A program made the translations under genes and the position numbers. A DNA stretch of 11,257 nt from Alphaproteobacteria bacterium (lineage in GTDB: Bacteria > Pseudomonadota > Alphaproteobacteria > Rhodobacterales > Rhodobacteraceae), in NCBI GenBank assembly GCA_013151535.1, contig JAADIC010000336.1, forward strand, positions 1 to 11,257. Direction: 5' to 3'. Positions 1 through 6,936 of this stretch are shown in pieces. The first letter of the stretch is position 1. Each line of letters opens with the position of its first letter. Below the pieces are notes generated by a model. That model did not search any database, was not told where the DNA came from, and saw only the letters and a list, made by a program, of their open reading frames with translations.

Positions 1-728
1 GATTTCCCGACCTTGAGCGCGATTATGGGCTTGCCGAGTTTCGCTGCCATTTGTGCCAGCCGCTCAAAGGCGCGCAAATCGCCGAAGCCTTCGATATGTA
101 GGCCCAGTGCCGTGACGCGCGGATCAGCCAGCACATGCATGCCGATCTCGGCCATGCCGGTTTGTGCCTGATTGCCGGCAGTTATAATATAGGCCAGCGG
201 CAAAGCGCGGGTTTGCATGGTCAGGTTGATCGCGATGTTGGACGATTGCGTGATGATCGCCACGCCTTTGTCCTGGGGCTGTCCGCCATGTTGGTCCGGC
301 CACAGGATTGCCCCATCGAGGTAGTTTATGAAGCCGTAACAATTCGGCCCCAAGATCGGCATGTCGCCCGCCGCCTCCAGCAGTTGGGCTTGTAGATCGG
401 CGGCCTGATCGTCTTCCGCCTCGGCTTCTTGGAAGCCGGAAGCGAAACAAACAGCTCCCCCCGCACTCATTGTTGCCAGATCGCGCACAATCGAAATGGT
501 TACGGTTCGGTTAACGCCAATAAAGCTGGCATCAGGGGGGGCTGGTAGATCTGCGAGGGTCCGATAGGCCTTTAGACCGGCTATCTCGGGTTTGCTCGGA
601 TGAACGGGCCAAATCGCACCCGTAAACCCGGATTTCAAACATTGCTCGATCACTGAAACGCACCACGCGCCGCCGCCAATCACAGCGATGGATTTTGGCT
701 GGAACAGGCGGGTCAGATCGCGGGTCAT
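1..728 (-). CDS. Acyl-CoA synthetase, NDP-forming (acetate--CoA ligase family), 3' part missing
   Basis: This is the N-terminal 242 codons of an ADP/NDP-forming acyl-CoA synthetase. The family makes an acyl-CoA from a carboxylic acid, CoA and ATP through a phosphohistidine intermediate, or runs the reverse reaction. Residues 8-20 (LFQPKSIAVIGGG) are the Rossmann-type CoA-binding start, followed by the PVHPSKPEIAGLKAY strand. The motif GPNCYGFIN lies near 128-135. The second, succinyl-CoA-ligase-like domain begins at GVAIITQSSNIAINLT (155-170) and includes HIEGFGD (211-217). The frame is open to the window edge, so the rest of that domain, the catalytic His region and the ATP-grasp domain lie outside. 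The ATG (728-726) overlaps the upstream dehydrogenase stop as ATGA, indicating translational coupling. The usual SQSGA signature is TQSSN here, which suggests a distinct subgroup. The substrate cannot be read from the sequence. The family call is firm; the acid is unknown. Confidence 0.88.
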   Translation of the reverse strand, partial: MTRDLTRLFQPKSIAVIGGGAWCVSVIEQCLKSGFTGAIWPVHPSKPEIAGLKAYRTLADLPAPPDASFIGVNRTVTISIVRDLATMSAGGAVCFASGFQEAEAEDDQAADLQAQLLEAAGDMPILGPNCYGFINYLDGAILWPDQHGGQPQDKGVAIITQSSNIAINLTMQTRALPLAYIITAGNQAQTGMAEIGMHVLADPRVTALGLHIEGFGDLRAFERLAQMAAKLGKPIIALKVGK

Positions 729-1885
729 GCCCCTAGTGGTCGCAGTAAATCGCGGCTGATGATGTGGCGCTGGATTTCCGAGGTGCCGTCCCAGATCCGT
801 TCCACCCGCGCGTCGCGCCAGAAGCGTTCCAGCGGCAGATCGTCCATCAGGCCCATGCCACCGTGGATCTGAATTGCCGCGTCTGTCACCCGCGCCAGCA
901 TTTCGCTGGCATAGAGCTTGGCCGAGGCGATTTCACGATTGGCCGGCAGGCCGCGATCAAGCCGTTCGGCGGCGGCCAGTGTCAGCAAATCGGCGGCGTC
1001 TATTTCGGTTATCATGTCGGCCAACTGGAAGCTGACGCCCTGAAATTTGCCGATTTTCTGGCCGAATTGTTCGCGTTCTGCGGCGTAGTTCAGCGCATAG
1101 TCAAACACCCGGCGCGCACGGCCCACTGACATGGTGGCAACCGTGATGCGGGTGGCGTAGAGCCATGTGTTCATCACCGCGAACCCGCCATCGACCTGCC
1201 CCAGCACTTGCGCATCTGGCAGGCGGCAATCGTCAAAATCAAGGATCATGTTCTTGTAGCCGCGATGGCTGACGGATTTATAGCCCTCGCGGATGGTAAA
1301 GCCCGGCGTGCCGCGATCCACAAGAAAGGCGGTAATGCGCTTTTTCGGGCCGCGCGGAGTTTCGTCCTCGCCCGTGGCCAGAAAAACGATGACAAAATCT
1401 GCGTGATCGGCACCGGAGATGAAATGTTTGGTGCCGTTGACAACCCAATCGCCACCATCGCGCACCGCGCTGCATTTCATCGAGCGGATGTCAGACCCTG
1501 CACCGGGTTCGGTCATCGCCAGCGCGTCCATGCGTTCACCGCGCACGGCGGGAAGCAGGTAACGCTGGATCTGCTCGCCCTCACAGGCCATCAGGATATT
1601 CTGCGGGCGGCCAAAGAAATGGTTCAGCGCCATGGAGCCACGCCCGAGTTCACGTTCCACCAGCGCGAATTCCAGATGGCTGAGGCCGGCACCACCAACA
1701 CTTTCGGGGAAATTGCAGGCGTAAAACCCCAGATCGAGGGTTTTTTGCTTGATCGCCTCGGCAATCTCGGGCGGGACTTCGCCGGTGCGCTCAACCTCAT
1801 CCTCATGCGGGTAAATCTCGTTTTCCACGAACGCGCGCACGGTGGAGACGATCATCTCCTGTTCTTCGGTCAGTCCAAATTGCAT
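725..1885 (-). CDS. Acyl-CoA dehydrogenase (FAD-dependent)
   Basis: This flavoenzyme of the acyl-CoA dehydrogenase family oxidises (rarely reduces) the alpha-beta bond of an acyl-CoA, passing electrons to ETF. It is 386 aa, the standard length. The helical N-domain begins MQFGLTEEQEMI. The FAD/substrate motif AMTEPGAGSDIRS and VNGTKHFISGADHADF form the middle beta domain. AAEREQFGQKIGKFQ and QIHGGMGLMDDLPLERFWRDARVE mark the C-terminal four-helix domain, which ends in IWDGTSEIQR. At the usual catalytic Glu position (EGTSEIQ) the residue is Asp366, and the isovaleryl-CoA-type alternative position (L-Y-A-T-R segment) has Thr rather than Glu. I chose ATG 1885 because AGGTG lies 6 bases upstream; a GTG at 1894 is in frame but has no comparable ribosome site. 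The gene starts 12 bases after the aldolase stop and overlaps the synthetase start by 4 bases, so it is the middle gene of an operon. Substrate unknown. Confidence 0.93.
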   Translation of the reverse strand: MQFGLTEEQEMIVSTVRAFVENEIYPHEDEVERTGEVPPEIAEAIKQKTLDLGFYACNFPESVGGAGLSHLEFALVERELGRGSMALNHFFGRPQNILMACEGEQIQRYLLPAVRGERMDALAMTEPGAGSDIRSMKCSAVRDGGDWVVNGTKHFISGADHADFVIVFLATGEDETPRGPKKRITAFLVDRGTPGFTIREGYKSVSHRGYKNMILDFDDCRLPDAQVLGQVDGGFAVMNTWLYATRITVATMSVGRARRVFDYALNYAAEREQFGQKIGKFQGVSFQLADMITEIDAADLLTLAAAERLDRGLPANREIASAKLYASEMLARVTDAAIQIHGGMGLMDDLPLERFWRDARVERIWDGTSEIQRHIISRDLLRPLGA

Positions 1886-1897
1886 GTCAATCACCTG

Positions 1898-2660
1898 TCA
1901 TTGCGCGTAATTCGCACCCTCTTCATCCAGTATCGCCTTGATCTCGGCCAGATGCCGTTCCGATTGTCCGGGATAGTCTTCCAGTTCGCGCGCGGTCTTT
2001 TCCGCGATCCTATCTGACATCACCCGCAAGGGCTGGCCGGTTTGCAGGGCGCGGATATAGGTTTCGGCGGCGCGCTCGAAATAATAGAGCCGGTTGAAGG
2101 TGTCGGCCACAGAATCGCCGATCACCAGCACCCCGTGATTGCCCATCACCATTTTGTTTGGGGTCAGACAGCATGGTCGCGCAGCGCGCGCCTTCAGAAT
2201 CAAACGCCAGCCCTCCGAATTCTTCATCCACTATCATACGGTTGAAAAACATCGCGGTGTTCTGGTCAATCGGCGGCATGGTGCTGTCAGCCAGCGAGGC
2301 CAGCACCGTGGCGAAAATCGAATGCACATGCATCACGCAGCGCGCATGCGGACAAGCGCGGTGGATTGAGCCGTGCAGGCCCCATGCGGTCGGATCGGGC
2401 GCGCCGGGTTTGGACAGGGTATCAGGATCATTGGCATCCAGCAGCAGCAGGTCGGATGCGCGGATACGGCGGAAATGCACCTGATTGGGGTTCATCAGGA
2501 ACTGGCTGCCATTGTCATTTACTGACAGGGAAAAATGGTTGGCCACGGCCTCGTGCATGTTCAGGCGTTCAGCCCAGCGAAAACTGGCGGCCAGATCGAC
2601 GCGTTCGGGCCAATGATCGATATTTTGGCCAATTTCAGGGATATCGGGGTTGGCTGTCAT
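1898..2660 (-). CDS. Class II aldolase/adducin-family protein, interrupted by one frameshift
   Basis: The family consists of Zn-dependent aldolases, epimerases, dehydratases and decarboxylases acting on hydroxylated or phosphorylated carbon skeletons. The first frame (2660 to about 2157) reads MTANPDIPEI... with HEAVANHFSLSV near residues 36-47 and the metal-binding pair H111-V-H113 in CVMHVHSIFA. The family sequence then continues in the next frame to the stop at 1898 with MVMGNHGVLVIGDS (third metal His, about H175) and FNRLYYFERAAETY. The break lies in GACCCCAAACAAAATGG at about 2151-2165. Removing one A restores D-P-N-K-M-V-M-G-N-H and gives a 253-residue protein of normal family length. 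Read as written, the product ends at 2010 with a nonsense tail. The ATG has GGAG 7 bases upstream. It is the first gene of the operon with the dehydrogenase and CoA ligase. An assembly indel is more likely than a true pseudogene. Substrate unknown. Confidence 0.85.
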
Positions 2661-2706
2661 CAGGCGCTCCAGTCTCGTGTGTTTCCCGGAGACTTTACCA
2701 GCGATT

Positions 2707-2757
2707 CGCCAATTGTCGCGCTTGAAATAAGACGCCTGATTGTCGCGTTCAGAACGC
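2707..2757. repeat. Direct repeat plus short palindrome upstream of the aldolase operon
   Basis: The nine-mer ATTGTCGCG occurs at 2712-2720 and again at 2739-2747, 27 bases apart. Both copies are preceded by CGCC (at 2707 and 2733), giving related units CGCC-A-ATTGTCGCG and CGCC-TG-ATTGTCGCG. The second unit runs into a perfect palindrome GCGTTC-A-GAACGC at 2745-2757. The stretch sits 47-97 bases upstream of the aldolase start, where the promoter of the minus-strand operon should be, so repressor or activator sites are plausible. I could not identify a convincing -35/-10 pair or a named regulator. Confidence 0.4.
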
Positions 2758-2761
2758 CAAA

Positions 2762-2787
2762 GGCAGGCCGCTTTGCAACGGCCTGCC
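2762..2787 (-). terminator. Hairpin terminator downstream of amtB
   Basis: This is a perfect 9-bp stem, GGCAGGCCG paired with CGGCCTGCC, around an 8-base loop. It begins 22 bases after the amtB stop on the minus strand. On that strand the stem is followed only by TTTGG, so the U tract is short; on the plus strand it is followed by CTCTGTTTG. The position at the end of glnK-amtB and the stem strength make it the likely operon terminator, insulating the aldolase operon downstream. Confidence 0.72.
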
Positions 2788-2809
2788 CTCTGTTTGAAAT
2801 TGGTCGACC

Positions 2810-4126
2810 CTAGTAGTGATAAGCGCTTTCACCATGCGATGTCAGATCAAGGCCTTCACGCTCTTCCTCTTCGCTGACCCGCAAGCCCATTGTCATGTCG
2901 ACAATTTTGAAGGCGATAAAGGCGACCACGGCGGACCAGACAATTGTGATGCCGACCGCTTCGATCTGGATCAGGGTTTGACTGGCGATCGAGAAATCAG
3001 CGCCGCCGGTGCCGCCAAGGCTTGGCGCGGTCAGGATGCCGGTGCCAACCGCACCGATGATGCCGCCGATGCCGTGGATGCCGAAAACGTCCAAGCTGTC
3101 GTCAAAGCCGAACTTGTTCTTGACCGCACCGACAAAGAAATAACACCCAAGCGAGGCAACCGCACCAAGGGCAATTGCGCCCACCGGCCCGACAGTGCCG
3201 GCGGCCGGAGTGATGGCCACAAGGCCAACCACCATGCCAGTTGCCGCCCCCAGCATGGAGGCTTTGCCGCGCAGGGTTGCTTCAATCGCCGCCCATGCAA
3301 GGATTGCGCCTGCGGTTGCGGTGAAGGTGTTAATCATGGCAAGGCCTGCGCCGCCATTGGCTTCCAGATTTGAGCCAGCGTTAAAGCCGAACCAGCCGAC
3401 CCACAGCATGGACGCGCCAACCATTGTCAGGGTCATGGAATGCGGGGCCATCATGTCTTTGCCAAACCCCATGCGCTTGCCCAGCATGATACAGCCGACA
3501 AGGGCGGCGACACCTGCGTTGATATGCACGACCGTGCCACCGGCGAAATCAAGCGCGCCCATGTTGAAGATCAGACCCGCGCCGTCCCAAACCATATGGG
3601 CGATGGGAAAGTACGAAAATGTCACCCAGATGACTAGGAACAGCAGCAATGCGCCGAATTTGATCCGCTCAGCGAACGCGCCGACGATCAGGACCGAGGT
3701 GATGGCGGCGAATGTCATCTGGAACGAGATGAAGATGAATTCAGGGATCACAAAACCGTCCGAGAATGTGGCGGCCATGGACCCCGCACTCACGCCCTTC
3801 AGGAACAACTTGTCCAGCCCGCCCCAATAGGCGCTTGAGCCACCGCCAAAGGCGAAGGAATAACCATAGGTGACCCAGATCACCATCACGAGGGCGGATA
3901 TCATCGTGCTTTGCATCAGCACCGACAGCATGTTTTTGCTACGTACCAGCCCGCCGTAAAACAGCGCAAGGCCGGGCATAATCATGAACAGCACCAGAAT
4001 GGTTGATAGCATCATGAAGCTGGCATCGCCCTTGTTCATGACCGGTTCGGCCTCTTGCGCGAAAAGGGGTGTGGCAAGCAGGCCAAGCCCGGCTACGATC
4101 CCTGCGATTTTAGTTGAATTGAACAT
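2810..4126 (-). CDS. amtB: Ammonium transporter AmtB
   Basis: This inner-membrane Amt/Rh-family channel takes up ammonium and is gated by the PII protein encoded just upstream. The product is 438 aa, with about 11 hydrophobic segments after a cleavable signal peptide (MFNSTKIAGIVAGLGLLATP, likely cut near PLFA|QEAEP). The twin pore histidines are visible as VVHINAG (His201) and LDVFGIHG (His351). ALFYGGLVRSKN and SFQMTFAAIT are further Amt signatures. The acidic C-terminal tail GLRVSEEEEREGLD is the segment that in the family contacts GlnK. I chose ATG 4126 because GAGGGA lies 5 bases upstream and a signal peptide follows at once. The frame remains open upstream to 4249, but that would overlap glnK with unrelated sequence. 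It lies 43 bases downstream of glnK on the same strand and shares its promoter. No anomalies. Confidence 0.97.
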   Translation of the reverse strand: MFNSTKIAGIVAGLGLLATPLFAQEAEPVMNKGDASFMMLSTILVLFMIMPGLALFYGGLVRSKNMLSVLMQSTMISALVMVIWVTYGYSFAFGGGSSAYWGGLDKLFLKGVSAGSMAATFSDGFVIPEFIFISFQMTFAAITSVLIVGAFAERIKFGALLLFLVIWVTFSYFPIAHMVWDGAGLIFNMGALDFAGGTVVHINAGVAALVGCIMLGKRMGFGKDMMAPHSMTLTMVGASMLWVGWFGFNAGSNLEANGGAGLAMINTFTATAGAILAWAAIEATLRGKASMLGAATGMVVGLVAITPAAGTVGPVGAIALGAVASLGCYFFVGAVKNKFGFDDSLDVFGIHGIGGIIGAVGTGILTAPSLGGTGGADFSIASQTLIQIEAVGITIVWSAVVAFIAFKIVDMTMGLRVSEEEEREGLDLTSHGESAYHY

Positions 4127-4169
4127 CTGTTCCCTCGTTTTTCTTTGAATTCGAATAGGTGGAAGCGCC

Positions 4170-4508
4170 CTAGATGGCGTCATCCCCGGTTTCGCCGGTA
4201 CGCACACGCACGGCCTGATCCACATCCAGCACGAAAATCTTGCCGTCACCGATCTTGTCGGTACGGGCGGTGTTTTGGATGACTTCGACCACCTGATCGG
4301 CCATGCCGTCCGCCACCACGATTTCCAGTTTGACTTTCGGCACGAAATTCACGGCATATTCGGCACCGCGATAGATTTCGGTATGACCGGATTGAGAGCC
4401 AAAGCCCTTGATTTCGGTGACCATCATTCCGCCGACACCAGCCCCTGTCAGGGCTTCGCGGACTTCTTCCAATTTGAAGGGTTTGATTGCAGCAATTACG
4501 AGTTTCAC
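4170..4508 (-). CDS. glnK: Nitrogen regulatory protein PII (GlnK)
   Basis: This PII signal protein forms trimers that sense ATP/ADP and 2-oxoglutarate. In this genetic setting it closes AmtB and reports nitrogen status to uridylyltransferase and NtrB. It is 112 aa, exact family length. The T-loop GHTEIYRGAEYAVNFVPK is present with the uridylylation residue Tyr51 (and Tyr46). It begins KLVIAAIKPFKLEEVREAL, and the C-terminal signature is IGDGKIFVLDVDQAVRVRTGE. The start codon is GTG (4508-4506), with AAAGGA 6 bases upstream; the nearby ATG is out of frame. Linkage to amtB marks it as GlnK rather than GlnB. A sigma-54-like element and an NtrC-like dyad lie upstream, so induction under nitrogen limitation is expected. 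Confidence 0.96.
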   Translation of the reverse strand: MKLVIAAIKPFKLEEVREALTGAGVGGMMVTEIKGFGSQSGHTEIYRGAEYAVNFVPKVKLEIVVADGMADQVVEVIQNTARTDKIGDGKIFVLDVDQAVRVRTGETGDDAI

Positions 4509-4587
4509 GTCATTTCCTTTATCTGTCGAGCCTTATGCGGATCGACGGAATCGCCGACATCCATCACAAGCCGCGCTTCAAAAATGA

Positions 4588-4602
4588 GCAATCGAGGGGC
4601 CC
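4588..4602 (-). promoter_or_regulatory. Candidate sigma-54 promoter for glnK-amtB
   Basis: On the minus strand GGGCCCCTCGATTGCT carries GG (4601-4600) and GC (4589-4588) separated by exactly 10 bases, the invariant spacing of -24/-12 promoters. The -12 box TTGCT is a full match. The -24 box GGGCCCC matches TGGCACG in only 4 of 7 positions. A start near 4576 would leave a leader of about 68 bases. Support comes mainly from the NtrC-like dyad at the right distance upstream. Confidence 0.5.
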
Positions 4603-4657
4603 GGGCAAGGAATCGGAGGTAAATACTGGCCGCATATTCAAAAATACGCATATAAAA

Positions 4658-4674
4658 TGCACAATTTCGATGCA
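4658..4674 (-). promoter_or_regulatory. NtrC-like binding site upstream of glnK
   Basis: TGCACA-ATTTC-GATGCA matches the NtrC dyad consensus TGCACC-N5-GGTGCA at 5 of 6 bases in each half-site with the correct 5-base spacer. Its centre is about 65 bases upstream of the -24 element and near -90 from the predicted transcription start, a usual place for an NtrC enhancer. The site also lies upstream of the plus-strand PBP gene, but the nitrogen genes are the natural target. Confidence 0.62.
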
Positions 4675-4676
4675 GC

Positions 4677-4691
4677 GCCTAAAATTTAGGC
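4677..4691. repeat. Perfect 15-base palindrome between glnK and the PBP gene
   Basis: GCCTAAA-A-TTTAGGC has two 7-base arms around a single base. It lies three bases beyond the NtrC-like dyad and 92 bases before the PBP start. It looks like an operator for a dimeric regulator, or a second element of the nitrogen control region. There is no U tract, so it is unlikely to be a terminator. I do not recognise the regulator. Confidence 0.45.
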
Positions 4692-4782
4692 ATTGTTGTG
4701 TTCTCACAAAGCTGCGACATGGCCTCTACATCTTGTGGAAAAACCGTTAACTTGGCGGAAAAACGAGTCAGGCAGTTCCTCA

Positions 4783-6934
4783 ATGCGAAAACCCGGTGGT
4801 AAAAAGCCAACACTTGTCGCGCCCAAACGCGCGTTCGCGGGGCAGGTTGCACAGCCCGCGCGCAAGGTGAAACCGGCCAATGTGAAAAAGCGCCGGTCGC
4901 GCAAGGCGAAAAAGCCGCCGCGCAACATTTTCGTGGCGCTGTTTGTGTGGATATTGCGCAAGCTGTTCGGGCTTGTCTGGTGGGTCGGTATCCGCTCTCT
5001 CTGGGTCGGGGTGGCCGTGGTTGGGGTGTCGACCGCCTATTATTATGTGCAATTGCCACCGGCTGACGATCAGGTTGACGGGCGCTCGCGCGGGTCGGTC
5101 ACCATGCTTGATCGTGATGGCAAGGTGTTTTCCTGGCGCGGCAAGCAGTTTGGCGGCCTGATCCGTGTCGATACGGTGTCGCCCTATCTGAAAAACGCCG
5201 TCGTCGCCACCGAGGATAAACGGTTTTACAGCCATTTCGGCATCAGCCCGCGCGGCATTGCCAGCGCCATCCGCATCAACCTGAGCGAGGGGCGTGGCCC
5301 GTTGCAGGGCAATGGCGGCTCGACCATTACCCAGCAGGTGGCAAAAATCCTGTGTCTGGGCAACAATTATGACCCAACAACGGGTATAAGCGAACGCGCG
5401 TTTGAGCAGGATTGTCGCCGGACAACCATGCTGCGCAAACTGAAAGAAGTGCCGTTTTCGCTGGCGATGGAGCTGAAATACGGCAAAGACGCGATCCTGA
5501 TGATCTATCTGAACCGGGCCTATCTGGGGGCAGGGGCGCAGGGCTTTCAGGCCGCAAGCCAGCGCTATTTCGGCAAGAATGCCAGCGATGTGAACCCCTC
5601 GGAAAGCGCGATGCTGGCCGGTTTGCTGGTCGCACCATCTTATTTTGCGCCTACGCGCAACCTTGAACGTTCGCAAGATCGGGCCAGCGTCATTTTGGGC
5701 CTGATGGCCGATCAGGGCTATCTAAGTGACCTGGAGCTGGCCGAGGCGCGCGCCAACCCGGCGCAATTGTCCAAAGCTGCCGAAGACGTGTCAGGCGGCT
5801 ATTTCACCGATTGGGTGATGGATCTGGTGCCGCCGTTTCTGATTAAGGACATCACCGAAGACCTGATCGTCAGAACCACGTTTGACAGCCGGATACAGGC
5901 CGCAGCCGAGGACGCGGTGGCCAAGATTTTCGGGCAGGTTGAAAGAAGGCTCCAACGTGCAGACGGCAGTGATTGTCATGTCGGCTGATGGGGCGGTGCG
6001 GGCGATGGTTGGCGGGCGGGATCAGAACCGGGCGGGTCAGTTCAACCGCGCGGTGCAGGCGAAACGCCAAACCGGCTCGTCCTTCAAACCGTTTGTCTAT
6101 GCAACCGCGCTTGATCTTGGCTATCGCTTTGATTCTATCGTTGAAGACGCGCCGATCACAATCGACATTCCCGGTTCGGGGCCGTGGACACCGAAGAATT
6201 ACAGTGGAAAATTTCTGGGACCGATCACGCTGACCCAGGCCCTGTCCTACTCCATCAACACCGCAGCGGTGCGGGTCAGCGAAGATGTGGGCCGCGATCT
6301 GGTGCGCAAGGTTGCCCGGGATTTCGGCATCAAAAGCGAGTTGGCGAAGGGGCCCGCACTGGCGCTTGGGGCCAGCGAATCAACCTTGCTGGAAATGACC
6401 GGTGCCTATGCCGGTATTCTGAATGGCGGCACGTCGGTAAGCCCTTATGGTCTGATCGAGCTTGCGTTGCAGGGCGATGCGGAACCGCTGATGGGCAAAT
6501 CCGGTGGCCTTGGCGAGCGGGTGATTTCCGAGGATGCGGCGCGGCAACTGGTTTATATGATGAACCAGGTGGCCGAAACCGGATCCGGGCGGCGGGCCTT
6601 GCTGCCGGATCGCCAGATTGCGGCGAAAACCGGCACCACCTCGGCGGCACGCGATGCGTGGTTTATTGGTTATACGGCGAATTATGTGGCTGGTGTCTGG
6701 ATGGGCTATGACGACAATTCCAAACTGACCGGCGTGACCGGCGGCGGCTTGCCAGCCGAAATCTGGCGTGAAACCATGCTGAAAGTCATCGAAGGGACAG
6801 AGCCAAAGCCCTTGCCGATGATTGATCCGGTGGCCGAAGCCAGCAGGGAACCCGCAGTCAGGAAACCGAAACGTCAAGACCCCGCCCAGAACATTCTGGA
6901 ACAAGTGCTTGGCGCGATATTCGGAACGAATTAG
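4783..6934 (+). CDS. Bifunctional class A penicillin-binding protein (PBP1A family), interrupted by one frameshift
   Basis: This enzyme polymerises lipid II into glycan strands (GT51 domain) and cross-links them (transpeptidase domain) in the periplasm, anchored by one N-terminal helix. After a very basic cytoplasmic tail (residues 1-47), the membrane segment spans about 49-88. GT51 motifs are ATEDKRFYSHFG (catalytic Glu144), GGSTITQQVAKIL and RKLKEVPFSLAMELKYGKD. The frame breaks after Val386 at about 5938-5946 (CAGGTTGAAAGAAGG). Dropping one T gives Q-V-K-E-G-S-N-V and a 716-residue protein. The second frame carries the SxxK box SSFK (Ser432, Lys435), SIN (490-492) and KTGTT (615-619), all intact. 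As written, frame one stops at 5988. Because only the inter-domain linker is hit and every catalytic motif survives, I favour a sequencing indel. ATG 4783 was chosen because it begins the basic tail; the ribosome site (AGGCAG) is weak. Confidence 0.92.
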
Positions 6935-6936
6935 GT

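Noticed and set aside
1886..1894. GTG start for the acyl-CoA dehydrogenase three codons earlier.
   Set aside because: There is no good ribosome site before it, whereas ATG 1885 has AGGTG at 6 bases and gives the usual family N-terminus.
1208..2017. Open frame of 269 codons on the plus strand, opposite the acyl-CoA dehydrogenase.
   Set aside because: The opposite strand carries an unmistakable acyl-CoA dehydrogenase; the plus-strand frame shows no family motif and is a by-product of codon bias.
4127..4249. N-terminal extension of AmtB by 41 residues.
   Set aside because: It would overlap glnK, has no similarity to a signal peptide, and the internal ATG at 4126 has a good ribosome site followed by a signal sequence.
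4631..4654. Direct repeat CGCATAT (4631-4637 and 4648-4654) upstream of glnK.
   Set aside because: It is only 7 bases long in an AT-rich stretch and can easily be chance.
4696..4709. Small hairpin TTGTG-TTCT-CACAA upstream of the PBP, considered as a CRP/FNR-type site.
   Set aside because: The arms are five bases and the spacing (4 rather than 6) does not fit the CRP/FNR dyad.
4780..5676. Open frame of 298 codons on the minus strand opposite the PBP.
   Set aside because: It lies antisense to the GT51 motifs, is rich in His, Arg and Gln as expected of a reversed coding strand, and has no recognisable domain.
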